DNA of 64,000 nucleotides from contig NZ_JAUOTO010000001.1 in the NCBI RefSeq assembly GCF_030546645.1, positions 992,001 through 1,056,000 on the forward strand. Reading direction: 5' to 3'. This document shows positions 23,793 through 33,034 of the stretch, piece by piece. The DNA comes from Flavitalea plasmicola. Its GTDB lineage: Bacteria > Bacteroidota > Bacteroidia > Chitinophagales > Chitinophagaceae. Positions within the stretch are counted from its first letter, which is position 1. The number at the start of each line of letters is the position of its first letter. The notes under the pieces were generated by a model. It made no database searches. It was not told the DNA's origin and saw nothing but the letters and a program-made list of their open reading frames with translations. The translations under genes and the position numbers were made by a program.

Positions 23793-25916
23793 ATGAAGCG
23801 ATTTTTTTTGCTGTCCGTGTTGGTCAGCGGGATGGGTTATGCCCAGGAGCCTCCCAAACCTTACGGTGTATTGCCTTCGAAGGCCCAGCTCAACTGGAAT
23901 GAGACGGAAATGTACTGCATCGTTCATTTCGGCGTAGATACGTATACGGATAAGGAATGGGGGTTCGGAGACGAGGACCCCGCGTTGGTGAACCCGGCGC
24001 ATTTTGATGCCTTGCAGATCGTCGGCGCCGCCAGGGCGGGGGGATTCAAGGGAGTGGTGATCGTTGCCAAGCATCACGATGGCCTTTGTCTCTGGCCGAC
24101 AAAGACGACGGAGCACAATATCAGCAAAAGTCCCTGGAAGGAGGGGAAGGGGGATATGATAAAGGAATACCAGCTGGCCTGCAACAAGCTGGGTATGCGG
24201 CTGGGGCTGTATTGCTCACCCTGGGACCGGAACAATCCGCAGTATGGTTCGTCTGCTTATGTACAGACTTACCGGGCGCAGCTGAAGGAGCTATGCACGC
24301 AGTATGGTCCGCTGTTCATGTCCTGGCATGATGGGGCTAATGGAGGCGATGGTTACTATGGGGGCGCCAGGGAAATAAGAAAAATTGACCGCACGGTCTA
24401 TTATGGATGGGATACGACCTGGGGCATTGTGCGGACGCTGCAGCCCATGGCGGCGATCTTTGGAGACGTAGGTCCTGATGTGCGATGGGTGGGCAATGAA
24501 GAGGGGCATGCCGGCCTTACCTGCTGGGCCACCTATACACCACTGGCTCCTGACACGGGCAACAAGCCTTCCAATGGTTATAGTAAATACTGGGAGGCTA
24601 CGGAGGGTACAAGAAATGGCGAATATTGGATGCCCGCGGAGTGCGATGTGCCTTTGCGTCCGGGTTGGTTCTATCATGCTTCGCAGGACGATCAGGTGAA
24701 AACGCCCTATCAATTGCTGGATCTCTATTACCAGAGCGTGGGTAGGGGAGGCAGCCTCGATCTGGGTATTTCGCCGGACAGGGAAGGCAGGCTGCATCCG
24801 CAAGATGTGACCTCGCTGGAGGCGTTTGGTTCGTTGCTGCAACAGATCTTTGCCGTCAACCTGGCGAAGGGGGCAAGATTCACTGCCAGTAATACCAGGG
24901 GCAATAATCCGAAAAAATACGGTCCTGGGTTTTTGACAGACAATGACCGTTATAGCTACTGGGCTTCCGATGACGCCGTCATTACGCCGCAGCTGGTGGT
25001 AGATCTGGGTAAGCCGAAGACCTTCAATGTCATCCGGCTGCGGGAGAATATCAAGCTGGGCCAGCGTATCAGCTCTTTTACGATAGAGGTATTGAAGGGT
25101 GGAACCTGGCGGCAGATAGGAGCTGGCACCAGTATTGGCGCCAATCGTTTGATCCGCCTGCAGCAGAACGTGACGGCCAGCCAGGTACGGCTGCGGATCA
25201 CGGGTTCCGGTGCTTGTATTGCGTTGAGCGACTTTGGCTTGTATAAGGAGCCCCCGCACTTGGTGCAGCCTTCCATCGGCAGGGACAAGACAGGCATCGT
25301 AAGCATTCGTACGGCAGCGCCCGTGGCCAGCATTCACTATACGCTGGATGGCAGGGAGCCGGGGCTTGCATCGCCTGTCTATACGGGACCTTTCCCATTC
25401 GTGGATGGAGGTGTGGTCAAGGCGCGCAGCTTTGAAGAGGGCCAAAAGGCCAGTGAGGTTGTCACACGGGAACTGGGGCTGTCAAAGTCGGGATGGCGGG
25501 TGATGGGGGAGGTTGCCACCGGTGACGGCCAGGGAAGGCGGGAGAGCGCTATCGATGAAGACGAAGGGGCGGTGTGGAGTACCCTGTCAAAGGATACTGC
25601 GGCCGGGGTGAAATTTCCGCAGGACATCAGCATAGATATGGGCAAGGTGCAGAGCATCAGGGCTTTTACTTATTTACCCCGGCAGGATAAACAGACGGAA
25701 GGCATTGCCGACCGTTATATTTTTTATACAAGCGAGGATGGTGCGAGCTGGCAAAAGGCAGCTGAAGGAGAATTTGCCAATATCAGGTCCAACCCGCTGG
25801 AGCAGGTAGTGCGGCCGGATCACCCGGTGTCCGCCCGCTATTTCAAATTCTCCATCCTGCACGTCGTTGCGGGCAACGGGGTGACGGTGGCGGAAGTGGG
25901 TGTACGCATACATTAG
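23793..25916 (+). CDS. Exported GH29 alpha-L-fucosidase
   Basis: This 707-aa enzyme cleaves alpha-L-fucose from glycans. It has a signal peptide (MKRFFLLSVLVSGMGYAQ). The GH29 barrel occupies about 30-350, with family motifs HFGVDTYTDKEWGFGDE, KHHDGLCLWPT and FMSWHDGANG, where Asp is the likely nucleophile (near 178). A discoidin/F5-8C-type sugar-binding domain follows (about 365-480), then a FN3/chitobiase-like linker (HYTLDGREPG, near 510-520) and a second discoidin-like domain to the end. The multi-domain layout suits binding complex host or plant glycans. It is divergent from the C45-like gene, with a TACTTTAG -7-like box near 23762. Confidence 0.93.
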   Translation: MKRFFLLSVLVSGMGYAQEPPKPYGVLPSKAQLNWNETEMYCIVHFGVDTYTDKEWGFGDEDPALVNPAHFDALQIVGAARAGGFKGVVIVAKHHDGLCLWPTKTTEHNISKSPWKEGKGDMIKEYQLACNKLGMRLGLYCSPWDRNNPQYGSSAYVQTYRAQLKELCTQYGPLFMSWHDGANGGDGYYGGAREIRKIDRTVYYGWDTTWGIVRTLQPMAAIFGDVGPDVRWVGNEEGHAGLTCWATYTPLAPDTGNKPSNGYSKYWEATEGTRNGEYWMPAECDVPLRPGWFYHASQDDQVKTPYQLLDLYYQSVGRGGSLDLGISPDREGRLHPQDVTSLEAFGSLLQQIFAVNLAKGARFTASNTRGNNPKKYGPGFLTDNDRYSYWASDDAVITPQLVVDLGKPKTFNVIRLRENIKLGQRISSFTIEVLKGGTWRQIGAGTSIGANRLIRLQQNVTASQVRLRITGSGACIALSDFGLYKEPPHLVQPSIGRDKTGIVSIRTAAPVASIHYTLDGREPGLASPVYTGPFPFVDGGVVKARSFEEGQKASEVVTRELGLSKSGWRVMGEVATGDGQGRRESAIDEDEGAVWSTLSKDTAAGVKFPQDISIDMGKVQSIRAFTYLPRQDKQTEGIADRYIFYTSEDGASWQKAAEGEFANIRSNPLEQVVRPDHPVSARYFKFSILHVVAGNGVTVAEVGVRIH

Positions 25917-25944
25917 GGTGGGGGGAACCATTTATTATTACAAA

Positions 25945-26610
25945 ATGCCTACAGTCGAAGATATTCTCTCTCAACTTCGGGAACACGGCACGCCGGCAGG
26001 CAGGAGCGGGATGCAACGCTTTGGCATCGACATTACCCATGCCTTAGGTGTGTCCATTCCTGTGTTGCGGGGAATAGCGAAAAAAATGAAAAAGGACCAT
26101 GCGCTTGCGCTGACGTTGTGGGCCACCGGGATCCATGAGGCCCGGATACTGGCGTCCATGATCGACGATCCTGCGCAGGTGACGGCGGGGCAGATCAATT
26201 CCTGGGTAAAGGATTTCAATTCATGGGACCTTTGCGACCAGGTCTGCGGGAATCTTTTTGACAGAACGCCGTTTGCGGTGACGAAGGCGAAAGAGTTCAG
26301 TAAGCATAAACAGGAATTTATCAAGCGGGCGGGGTTTGTGCTGATGGCGGAGTACGCTGTACATGATAAAATAGCGGAAGATAAGGTGTTCCTTTCTTTT
26401 CTGCCCCTGATCGAGAAAGAAGCTGATGACGGGCGCAACTTTGTAAAGAAAGCGGTGAACTGGGCCTTGCGCCAGATCGGAAAAAGGAATCCGCGTTTAT
26501 GCGATGAAGCGATTCGCACGGCAGATCGCATATTGAAGCAGGATAATAAGGCTGCCCGCTGGATAGCGCAAAATGCATTGCAGGAGCTGAAGGCCCGGAA
26601 GTGGAAGTAA
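25945..26610 (+). CDS. DNA alkylation repair protein, AlkD-like
   Basis: This 221-aa all-helical protein belongs to the AlkD/HEAT-like repeat glycosylase family that removes alkylated purines. Family features are GVSIPVLRGIAKKMKK, the WxTGIHEARILA repeat, the FNSWDLCDQVCGNLF segment with the conserved Trp-Asp, and KKAVNWALRQIGKRN near the C-terminus. The ATG at 25945 (MPTVEDILSQLRE) is preferred over an in-frame start at 25900, which lies inside the fucosidase 3' end. It stands 28 bp after the fucosidase stop and may share its transcript. Confidence 0.9.
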   Translation: MPTVEDILSQLREHGTPAGRSGMQRFGIDITHALGVSIPVLRGIAKKMKKDHALALTLWATGIHEARILASMIDDPAQVTAGQINSWVKDFNSWDLCDQVCGNLFDRTPFAVTKAKEFSKHKQEFIKRAGFVLMAEYAVHDKIAEDKVFLSFLPLIEKEADDGRNFVKKAVNWALRQIGKRNPRLCDEAIRTADRILKQDNKAARWIAQNALQELKARKWK

Positions 26611-26612
26611 CG

Positions 26613-27035
26613 TTATTTTACCGGACGTTCTTTGTCGTCCAGCAGGATGATGAATTCTTTCTCTTTGTCCATCAGATAGTTCAGAATAAATTTTGCAGGC
26701 ATGTCGCCGGATGCATTGTCAAAATGGGAGATGACTGCGCCTTCCGGCTCATAGAAGGGATCGCCGGCTTTCAGGATGATGGCCGAATCGCCTTTGACCT
26801 GGAAAAGTATTGAGCCTGAAACAATGTAACCTACGACGGGACAAGGGTGTTTGTGCAGCGGGCCTTTCTGTCCGGGCGCCAGGTTGATCTCGCGTATATC
26901 TACTTTGGACACCGGCCGGCTATTAAATTCTGCCAGCTTCAGCTGCTTTCTGACGATCGGGCCTTGTGCATGGCCATGAGTTGATTGGATCAGCAGAAGC
27001 ACGGCTAAAAATGGAATGAGGTGTTGGCGAATCAT
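26613..27035 (-). CDS. Exported cupin-domain protein
   Basis: The 140-aa product starts MIRQHLIPFLAVLLLIQSTH with a signal peptide ending near HGHAQ. The mature part is one cupin barrel: the first motif has KGPLHKHPCPVVGYIVSG with two His, and the second has GDPFYEPEGAVISHFDNA. Small exported cupins often bind a metal and a small ligand; nothing more can be said of the substrate. It lies 37 bp after the FabH-like gene on the same strand and is probably co-transcribed with it. Confidence 0.82.
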   Translation of the reverse strand: MIRQHLIPFLAVLLLIQSTHGHAQGPIVRKQLKLAEFNSRPVSKVDIREINLAPGQKGPLHKHPCPVVGYIVSGSILFQVKGDSAIILKAGDPFYEPEGAVISHFDNASGDMPAKFILNYLMDKEKEFIILLDDKERPVK

Positions 27036-27072
27036 CACATGTAAGTTTTGGGTAAAAGTACTGATCTTCAAA

Positions 27073-28146
27073 CTAATTTGGGAGCTTGTAAATGACGGCA
27101 TTGATATTCATGCCGGCGCCTACGGAGGCAAAGAGGACGATATCACCGGGACATAAAGTATGGCCGGGCAAGCGGCCTTTTCTCACCATATCGAACAAGG
27201 TGGGGATGGTGGCTACGGAACTATTGCCCAGCTCCCGGATGTTCATGGGTAAAATGTCATCGGGTATCTGCTGTTTGCCATATAGCTGGTAGAAAGCTTT
27301 TATAATAGCGACATCCATTTTTTCGTTGGCCTGGTGGAGGAAGATCTTTCTTATCTCGTTTATTTCAATCCCATTTTTGTCCAGGCAGGCTTTCATGGCG
27401 GCGGGAACGGTCCTAAGGGCAAATTCATAGACTTTACGTCCCTGCATTTTGAGATATTGCCTATTGGAAGCAGAGGGTCTATAGGAGGGCCCCATGGAGA
27501 TATATTGGCTTTCTCCGTACGTATGGGATTGACTGACAGCGCCAAGGATGCCGTTGGTGGCGGCAGGGGCCGTTTGGGCTTCGAGGACCACCGCGCCGGC
27601 GCCATCGCTGTAGATCATGCTGTCGCGGTCATAGGGGTCGATGACGCGGCTGAGGGTCTCCGTGCCAATGACAAGACATTTCCTGGCCAGTCCCACCCGG
27701 ATATAGGCGTCCGCCTGGATCAATCCCTGGAGCCAGCCGGGACATCCGAACAGCAGATCATAGGCTACGCAGTCGGGGTTCCTGATACGCAGGGCGCCTT
27801 TCACCCGCGATGCGAGGCTGGGGACTGCCTCGGACTGGCATGCATGCTGGTGGGTGTCGCCAAAGTTATGGGCGACAATCATCTGGTCGATGGTTTCGGG
27901 ATCAACAGCCGCATCCCGGATGGCTGCGATGGCCGCCTGAGTGGCCATATCGGACGCGTTCAGATCATCCGTTGCATACCGCCTTGCGGCAATGCCTGTG
28001 ATCTGCTGAAATTTTTCTATGATCTCGGCAGTGTGGACCTTGATACGCTCCTTTTGTTCATTGTAAAATTCAGTGGTGGCAAAATCCTGGTTTGACCTGA
28101 TCCCGGCCGGAATAAAGCTACCTGTTCCAGATATAAAGGCTCGCAT
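27073..28146 (-). CDS. 3-oxoacyl-ACP synthase III-like thiolase
   Basis: This 357-aa condensing enzyme is of the FabH (KASIII) type. The catalytic triad is visible: Cys in LLFGCPGWLQG (near 140), His in FLHQANEKMD (near 290) and Asn in ELGNSSVATIP (near 319). KASIII joins an acyl-CoA to malonyl-ACP, and many Bacteroidota carry extra copies that prime branched fatty acids or specialised metabolites. It is not next to other fatty-acid genes, so this is probably an accessory copy. The start MRAFISGTGSFIP is the family N-terminus. The AraC-type regulator lies 71 bp upstream on the same strand. Confidence 0.9.
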   Translation of the reverse strand: MRAFISGTGSFIPAGIRSNQDFATTEFYNEQKERIKVHTAEIIEKFQQITGIAARRYATDDLNASDMATQAAIAAIRDAAVDPETIDQMIVAHNFGDTHQHACQSEAVPSLASRVKGALRIRNPDCVAYDLLFGCPGWLQGLIQADAYIRVGLARKCLVIGTETLSRVIDPYDRDSMIYSDGAGAVVLEAQTAPAATNGILGAVSQSHTYGESQYISMGPSYRPSASNRQYLKMQGRKVYEFALRTVPAAMKACLDKNGIEINEIRKIFLHQANEKMDVAIIKAFYQLYGKQQIPDDILPMNIRELGNSSVATIPTLFDMVRKGRLPGHTLCPGDIVLFASVGAGMNINAVIYKLPN

Positions 28147-28217
28147 GAGAGATGCTACTTTGGAAAGATCCTAAAGATACCGAAAGCCTCGCTTTGAAGT
28201 TTTACATGATTTACAGG

Positions 28218-28775
28218 TCAGAAGCTCCACATGGCATATTTTTTCTCCTGCAGCTGTTTGAAGCGGGAGGGCGTCAGGCTGGTGACTTTTTTGAATTGAT
28301 TGGAGAGGTGGGCTACGCTGCTATAGTGCATCTTGTAGGCGATGGCGGTAAGTGTAAGCCCGTCCTCGATGAGCAGCTCTTTTACTCTTTCGATCTTGCG
28401 GACAATATAGAATTTTTCAATGGTGGTACCCAGTTTTTCCGAGAAAAGATTGGACATGTAAGTATAATCGTGGCCGAGCAGGGAACTCAGGTGTACGCTT
28501 AGGTTGTACACCAGGGGCTCGTCGGAGCAGCGGACGACATCGCGGATGGTATTGATTATTTTTTGGACGAGGATGCTTTTTTTGTCATCCAGCAGCTCAA
28601 GGCCTGTCTTACGCAGGGCCGATCGGACCAGCTGTTGCTGTGCGACCGAAAGCGTCTCCTCAATATCAGCTACACCCAGGTCCACATATCTCAGGTGAAA
28701 GCCAAGTCTAACCAGCTCAGACTCCACCACCCTCTGGCAGCAGGGGCAGACCATATTTTTTATATAGAGTTCCAA
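28218..28775 (-). CDS. AraC-type regulator with N-terminal HMA-like domain
   Basis: This 185-aa regulator couples an N-terminal ferredoxin-like domain resembling heavy-metal-associated domains (about 1-70, with MVCPCCQRVV near 8-17) to a C-terminal AraC DNA-binding domain (about 80-185, with two HTH units ending TSLTPSRFKQLQ). This pairing is frequent in Bacteroidota. Many relatives have lost the Cys pair, but here CPCC is intact, so metal or thiol sensing is plausible. The only start upstream of MVCPCC is TTG at 28775, directly after an in-frame stop; the next ATG is at 28754. Target genes are unknown. Confidence 0.82.
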   Translation of the reverse strand: MELYIKNMVCPCCQRVVESELVRLGFHLRYVDLGVADIEETLSVAQQQLVRSALRKTGLELLDDKKSILVQKIINTIRDVVRCSDEPLVYNLSVHLSSLLGHDYTYMSNLFSEKLGTTIEKFYIVRKIERVKELLIEDGLTLTAIAYKMHYSSVAHLSNQFKKVTSLTPSRFKQLQEKKYAMWSF

Positions 28776-28970
28776 TCAGTGCATTTTATGGGAACGATCA
28801 ACCCATTTTGTTGGTAAAAGCTGTAACCGCCTGATGGTAATTTACTGAAATTTTCCGAAAATAACTTCAATTTGAGGGCAGGGGATCTTTAATGAAGGTA
28901 CTGCAGGAAATAGACCGTATATGTGTACCTTAGTCGGCGACATTTTGTCCATCAAATCGAGCATTGAATA

Positions 28971-31900
28971 ATGGCTAATTCTAAAAAAGAAGATGTTAGC
29001 CTGCCGTTTTTGCCGGGTCTTTTCCCTGTGGTGGGGGTAGGAGCATCCGCGGGCGGGCTGGATGCCTTCAGGAGAATGCTAAGGGCTATCCCTGAGCACC
29101 CGGCGATGGCTTTTATCCTGGTACAGCACCTGGAGCCGACACATGAAAGCCTGTTGCCCGACATTCTCCAAAGAGTAACTTCCACACCGATACTGGAGAT
29201 CACGGACAATGTGCTGATGGAGCCCGGTCGTATTTATATCATTCCATCCAACAAATTGTTGACGGTCAGCGAAGGCAGGCTGCAGTTAAGCCCGCGGTTA
29301 TCTGACAATGCCAGGAACAGGCCTATAGATCTCTTTTTTACTTCCCTGGCAGAGGTATACCAGGGGCAGGCCATCGGCATCGTGTTGTCGGGCACGGGGA
29401 CGGATGGCACGCTTGGATTGAAGGCGATCAAGGAGCATGGCGGCTTCACTTTTGCGCAACAGCCATTATCCACTGCTTCACCGGGGATGCCTCAGAGCGC
29501 GATCGATGCCGAGGTGGTGGATTTTGTGCTTGCACCTGAAGAGATCCCTTTGCAGCTGGTACGGCTGGCGGAAACCTCTAGGAATGGCCTTGCAGAAGGC
29601 ATCCAGGAGGTGCCGCACACCAGGGAGAATGCCTTTCGCGAGCTGTTGTATATTTTGCGTGCCAGAAAAGGGACGGATTTTGCTTACTATAAGCAAACTA
29701 CGGTCCGCAGACGGATCATCCGGAGGATGGGCCTGAATAAGATACAGGATGTGGAGGCTTACCTTGCCTTTTTCAAAGAGAATACGTCGGAGCAGGAACT
29801 TTTATACCAGGACCTGCTGATCCCGGTGACGAGCTTTTTCCGGGATCCGAAGGTCTATAGCTTCTTGTGTGAATCGATTTTTCCGCAATTGTTGAAAGAG
29901 AAGGATATGGCCAATCCTTTGCGGATCTGGATTGCAGGTTGTTCAACGGGAGAGGAACCCTATTCCATGGCGATCTGCCTGTGTGAGTATTTGGGCGCCC
30001 GGACGGCAGACGTCAAGATACAGATTTTTGCTACGGACATTTCCGAGCGGTCTATAGCAAAAGCCAGGAGCGGGCTATATTCCCGCCGGGACGTCGAAGG
30101 GCTCTCTCCAGCCAGGCTACAGCAATATTTTACCAAGGTGAACGGAAGTTTTCAGATCAACAAATCCATCCGGGACATGTGCGTGTTCGCGTGTCACAAT
30201 TTTTTGAAGGATCCGCCATTTGCCAGAATGGATCTCATCAGCTGCCGGAATGTGCTGATCTATATGGATCCTATTTTGCAGAAGAGGGCGTTGAAGACGT
30301 TTCATTACGCTTTGAAAGCGAACGGGTATCTTCTGCTGGGAAATTCTGAGACCATAGCTCCTACCGCCGATCTGTTCACAGTGATAGGGAAGCACGAGAA
30401 ATTATATATTCGCAAGGCGGTGGCGGGGCGAACGATGCCTTTGACTGCCGAACGCGCCACAAATGCGCCTGGTAATATGGCCAATATGATAAGAAAAGAA
30501 CCGTCCCGTGACGATTTTCAGAAAAGCGCCGATGAGGCGATACTTACGAAGTACGCCCCTCCGGGTGTCGTTGTGAATGAGCACTTTGATATCGTTCAGT
30601 TCCGGGGGTCTACGGGCACCTGGCTGGAGCCGTCTCCGGGCAAACCCAGCCATAATGTCCTGAAAATGGCAAGGGAGGGGCTCGCTTTTGAGCTGAGGAA
30701 TGCCCTGCACAAAGCAAAAACTAATAATAAGGCAGAGGTTAAGGGGCATATACCTTTCCTGTTCATGGGGAAAAAGCAATCGGTGACGATAGAGATAGCT
30801 CCCCTGTCAAATACAGTGGAACCTTATTACCTGATCCTTTTCCGGGAGGAGATGGTTTTACAGGGCAGCAGCGGCCATCCGCAGACAGGGGTGGAAGCAG
30901 ACCCTGCGATGCAGCAGCACAGTGTGGAGGGGCTGCGTATCGAACAGCTGGAAAGGGAGCTGGCCCAGCTTCGGGAAGATATGAGGAGCATAACGGAAGA
31001 CCAGGAGGCGGTGAATGAGGAATTGCAAAGCGCTAATGAAGAGCTGCTGTCCGGAAGCGAGGAGCTCCAAAGCCTGAACGAAGAGCTGGAAACTTCGAAA
31101 GAGGAGATACAGAGCACTAACGAAGAGCTCACGACCCTGAACCAGGAGCTGGTGGACAGGAACGAACAGTTGATCTTAGCCCGTCAGTATGCAGAGTCCA
31201 TTGTGGCTACTATTCGCGAGCCGTTGGTCGTACTGGATAAGCAGATGAGGGTAAAGACGGCGAACCGGGCCTACTATGATAAATTCAACACTTCGGAAGA
31301 GGATACAGAGGGGAAATCTTTTTTTTCGCTGGGTAAGGGACAATGGGACCTGCCAGGTCTGCATGCAATGCTGGACGGGATACTCACGGTCAAGGGAAGG
31401 ATCACGGACTTCGAGGTCAGACATCGCTTCGACGGAGCCGGAGATAGCATCCTGTATCTGAATGCCAGCCGTATCTTTCAGAATGATACGGCCGAGCCGA
31501 TGATCTTACTGGCGCTGGAGGATGTTACACAGGTCAGGCGGAGGGAGGACGAATTGGAAAGAAAAGTAAAGGAACGTACGAGCTCCCTTATGGATGCCAA
31601 TATCTCCCTTACGCATTCCAATAACAGCCTTGAGCAATATGCGACCATTGCTTCCCATGACCTGCAGGAACCATTGAGGAAAATAAGGACTTTTGCGGCT
31701 ATTTTGAATAAGCAGCATAGCCGGGAGGTAGGGGATGAAGCCAGGCTGTTGCTGCAAAAGATTAACGCGTCGGCCGAACGGATGTCGGCGCTGATCCAGG
31801 ACGTGCTCAATTTTGCAAAGGTCCTGGATTCGAGCATATTTGAAAACGTCGACCTGAACCTGGTCCTTGAAAATGTTATTAATGATTTTGACTTGCTGAT

Positions 31901-32333
31901 CGAACAGAAAGAGGCGTTGGTTCATCACGATCCCCTGCCCGTCATCCAGGCGGTGCCCCTTCAGATGAATCAGTTGTTCTATAACCTCCTGAGCAATGCA
32001 CTTAAATTCGCGAAAGCGGAAGTACCGCCGCTGATCAATATTTCTTCAAGGATTCTGACGGAAGAAGAGACCGGGAAGCATGCCGGGTTAAAAGGAAAGA
32101 AACCTTACCTTGAGATCGTTTTCCGGGATAATGGCATTGGATTTGAGCCACATTTCAGGAAGCAGATATTTGAGATATTTCAGCGATTGAATGCAATTTC
32201 ACATTTTGAAGGAACTGGTATTGGTCTGGCCTTGTGTCAGCGGATTGTGTCCAATCATCGCGGTGAGATCACCGCGGAATCCAGACCGGGAGAAGGTGCA
32301 AGCTTCCAGATCATCCTGCCTATGGAACAATGA
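28971..32333 (+). CDS. CheB-CheR-PAS hybrid sensor histidine kinase
   Basis: This 1120-aa cytosolic protein fuses several signalling units. A CheB-like methylesterase comes first (about 15-200, with VGVGASAGGLDAF and GTGTDGTLG). A CheR-like methyltransferase follows (about 215-480, with WIAGCSTGEEPYSMA). A long heptad-repeat coiled coil (about 650-735, NEELQSANEELL-type repeats) leads into a PAS domain (about 740-860). The end is a HisKA domain (phospho-acceptor His in IASHDLQEPLRKI, near 895) and a HATPase_c domain (FRDNGIGFEP, GTGIGLALCQRI). Such fused kinases are common in soil bacteria and are not classic chemotaxis proteins. The response regulator starts 32 bp downstream. Confidence 0.92.
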   Translation: MANSKKEDVSLPFLPGLFPVVGVGASAGGLDAFRRMLRAIPEHPAMAFILVQHLEPTHESLLPDILQRVTSTPILEITDNVLMEPGRIYIIPSNKLLTVSEGRLQLSPRLSDNARNRPIDLFFTSLAEVYQGQAIGIVLSGTGTDGTLGLKAIKEHGGFTFAQQPLSTASPGMPQSAIDAEVVDFVLAPEEIPLQLVRLAETSRNGLAEGIQEVPHTRENAFRELLYILRARKGTDFAYYKQTTVRRRIIRRMGLNKIQDVEAYLAFFKENTSEQELLYQDLLIPVTSFFRDPKVYSFLCESIFPQLLKEKDMANPLRIWIAGCSTGEEPYSMAICLCEYLGARTADVKIQIFATDISERSIAKARSGLYSRRDVEGLSPARLQQYFTKVNGSFQINKSIRDMCVFACHNFLKDPPFARMDLISCRNVLIYMDPILQKRALKTFHYALKANGYLLLGNSETIAPTADLFTVIGKHEKLYIRKAVAGRTMPLTAERATNAPGNMANMIRKEPSRDDFQKSADEAILTKYAPPGVVVNEHFDIVQFRGSTGTWLEPSPGKPSHNVLKMAREGLAFELRNALHKAKTNNKAEVKGHIPFLFMGKKQSVTIEIAPLSNTVEPYYLILFREEMVLQGSSGHPQTGVEADPAMQQHSVEGLRIEQLERELAQLREDMRSITEDQEAVNEELQSANEELLSGSEELQSLNEELETSKEEIQSTNEELTTLNQELVDRNEQLILARQYAESIVATIREPLVVLDKQMRVKTANRAYYDKFNTSEEDTEGKSFFSLGKGQWDLPGLHAMLDGILTVKGRITDFEVRHRFDGAGDSILYLNASRIFQNDTAEPMILLALEDVTQVRRREDELERKVKERTSSLMDANISLTHSNNSLEQYATIASHDLQEPLRKIRTFAAILNKQHSREVGDEARLLLQKINASAERMSALIQDVLNFAKVLDSSIFENVDLNLVLENVINDFDLLIEQKEALVHHDPLPVIQAVPLQMNQLFYNLLSNALKFAKAEVPPLINISSRILTEEETGKHAGLKGKKPYLEIVFRDNGIGFEPHFRKQIFEIFQRLNAISHFEGTGIGLALCQRIVSNHRGEITAESRPGEGASFQIILPMEQ

Positions 32334-32365
32334 ATGCACTTTTCATTGTACGAAAAGAATAAGCT

Positions 32366-32752
32366 ATGATCATTATGCTGGTGGATGACGATGAGGATGA
32401 CAGGAAATTATTCCTGGAAGCCACAAAGGAGGTGGATGATACGATCTCCTGTATTACCACCGGCAATGCCCCGGAAGCCTTGCTATATTTAAGGAATACC
32501 GACAATCCATTGCCGGATTATATCTTTCTGGACCTCCGGATGCCAGGCCTGAGCGGAAAGGATTGCCTTGTTGAGTTAAAGAAGGACGCACGGCTTATGC
32601 CTATTCCTGTTATCGTCTATACGACCTCCCGGGATGTAAAGGAATCAATAGAATTAAAAAGATTGGGCGCTACGCATTTTATGACCAAGCCGGTCTTCCC
32701 GGATGACGTGTATTATATGGTATCTTTTGTGCTGGGGGAGAAATGGGAGTAA
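32366..32752 (+). CDS. Single-domain response regulator
   Basis: This 128-aa protein is one receiver domain with no output domain. The acidic pocket is in VDDDEDD, the phospho-acceptor Asp is in FLDLRMPG (near 54), the switch Thr is in IVYTTS, and the conserved Lys is in MTKPVFP. It follows the hybrid kinase with 32 bp between, so it is its likely partner and would pass the signal by protein-protein contact. Its closest type is the cyanobacterial Rcp1-like group often paired with phytochrome or PAS kinases. Confidence 0.93.
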   Translation: MIIMLVDDDEDDRKLFLEATKEVDDTISCITTGNAPEALLYLRNTDNPLPDYIFLDLRMPGLSGKDCLVELKKDARLMPIPVIVYTTSRDVKESIELKRLGATHFMTKPVFPDDVYYMVSFVLGEKWE

Positions 32753-33034
32753 TCAGTCAGAGAATGAGCGGCCAGGAATGACCGCTCGTGATGGTCTTCG
32801 AAAAATTAAACCGACTTTCCCGGCTTGACGGGATTGCTAATCAGCGCTAACACTAAAACAGTTAAAGGCAAAATTAGAAGGGAAGAAATCTACAATTGTT
32901 ATATGTTTCCAGGCAAATCTTACATAATTCACATATTTCGACGGCATGAGTGACCGGCTGCCGCGCAGAGATCACGGAATTCAGTAAATTGTTGAGGAAT
33001 GGTTATTTAAGTCGTCAGTAACACCGGGAGTAGG
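32753..33034. other. Gene-free gap between convergent genes
   Basis: The 282-bp stretch holds no convincing gene. A hairpin with arms GAGCGG (32766-32771) and CCGCTC (32782-32787) lies 13 bp after the response regulator stop but lacks a T tract. The rest is AT-rich. Confidence 0.5.

Noticed and set aside
24291-25445. Long open frame (384 codons) opposite the fucosidase gene
   Set aside because: It arises from high GC in the third codon position of the GH29 gene; no motif, start region or promoter supports it.
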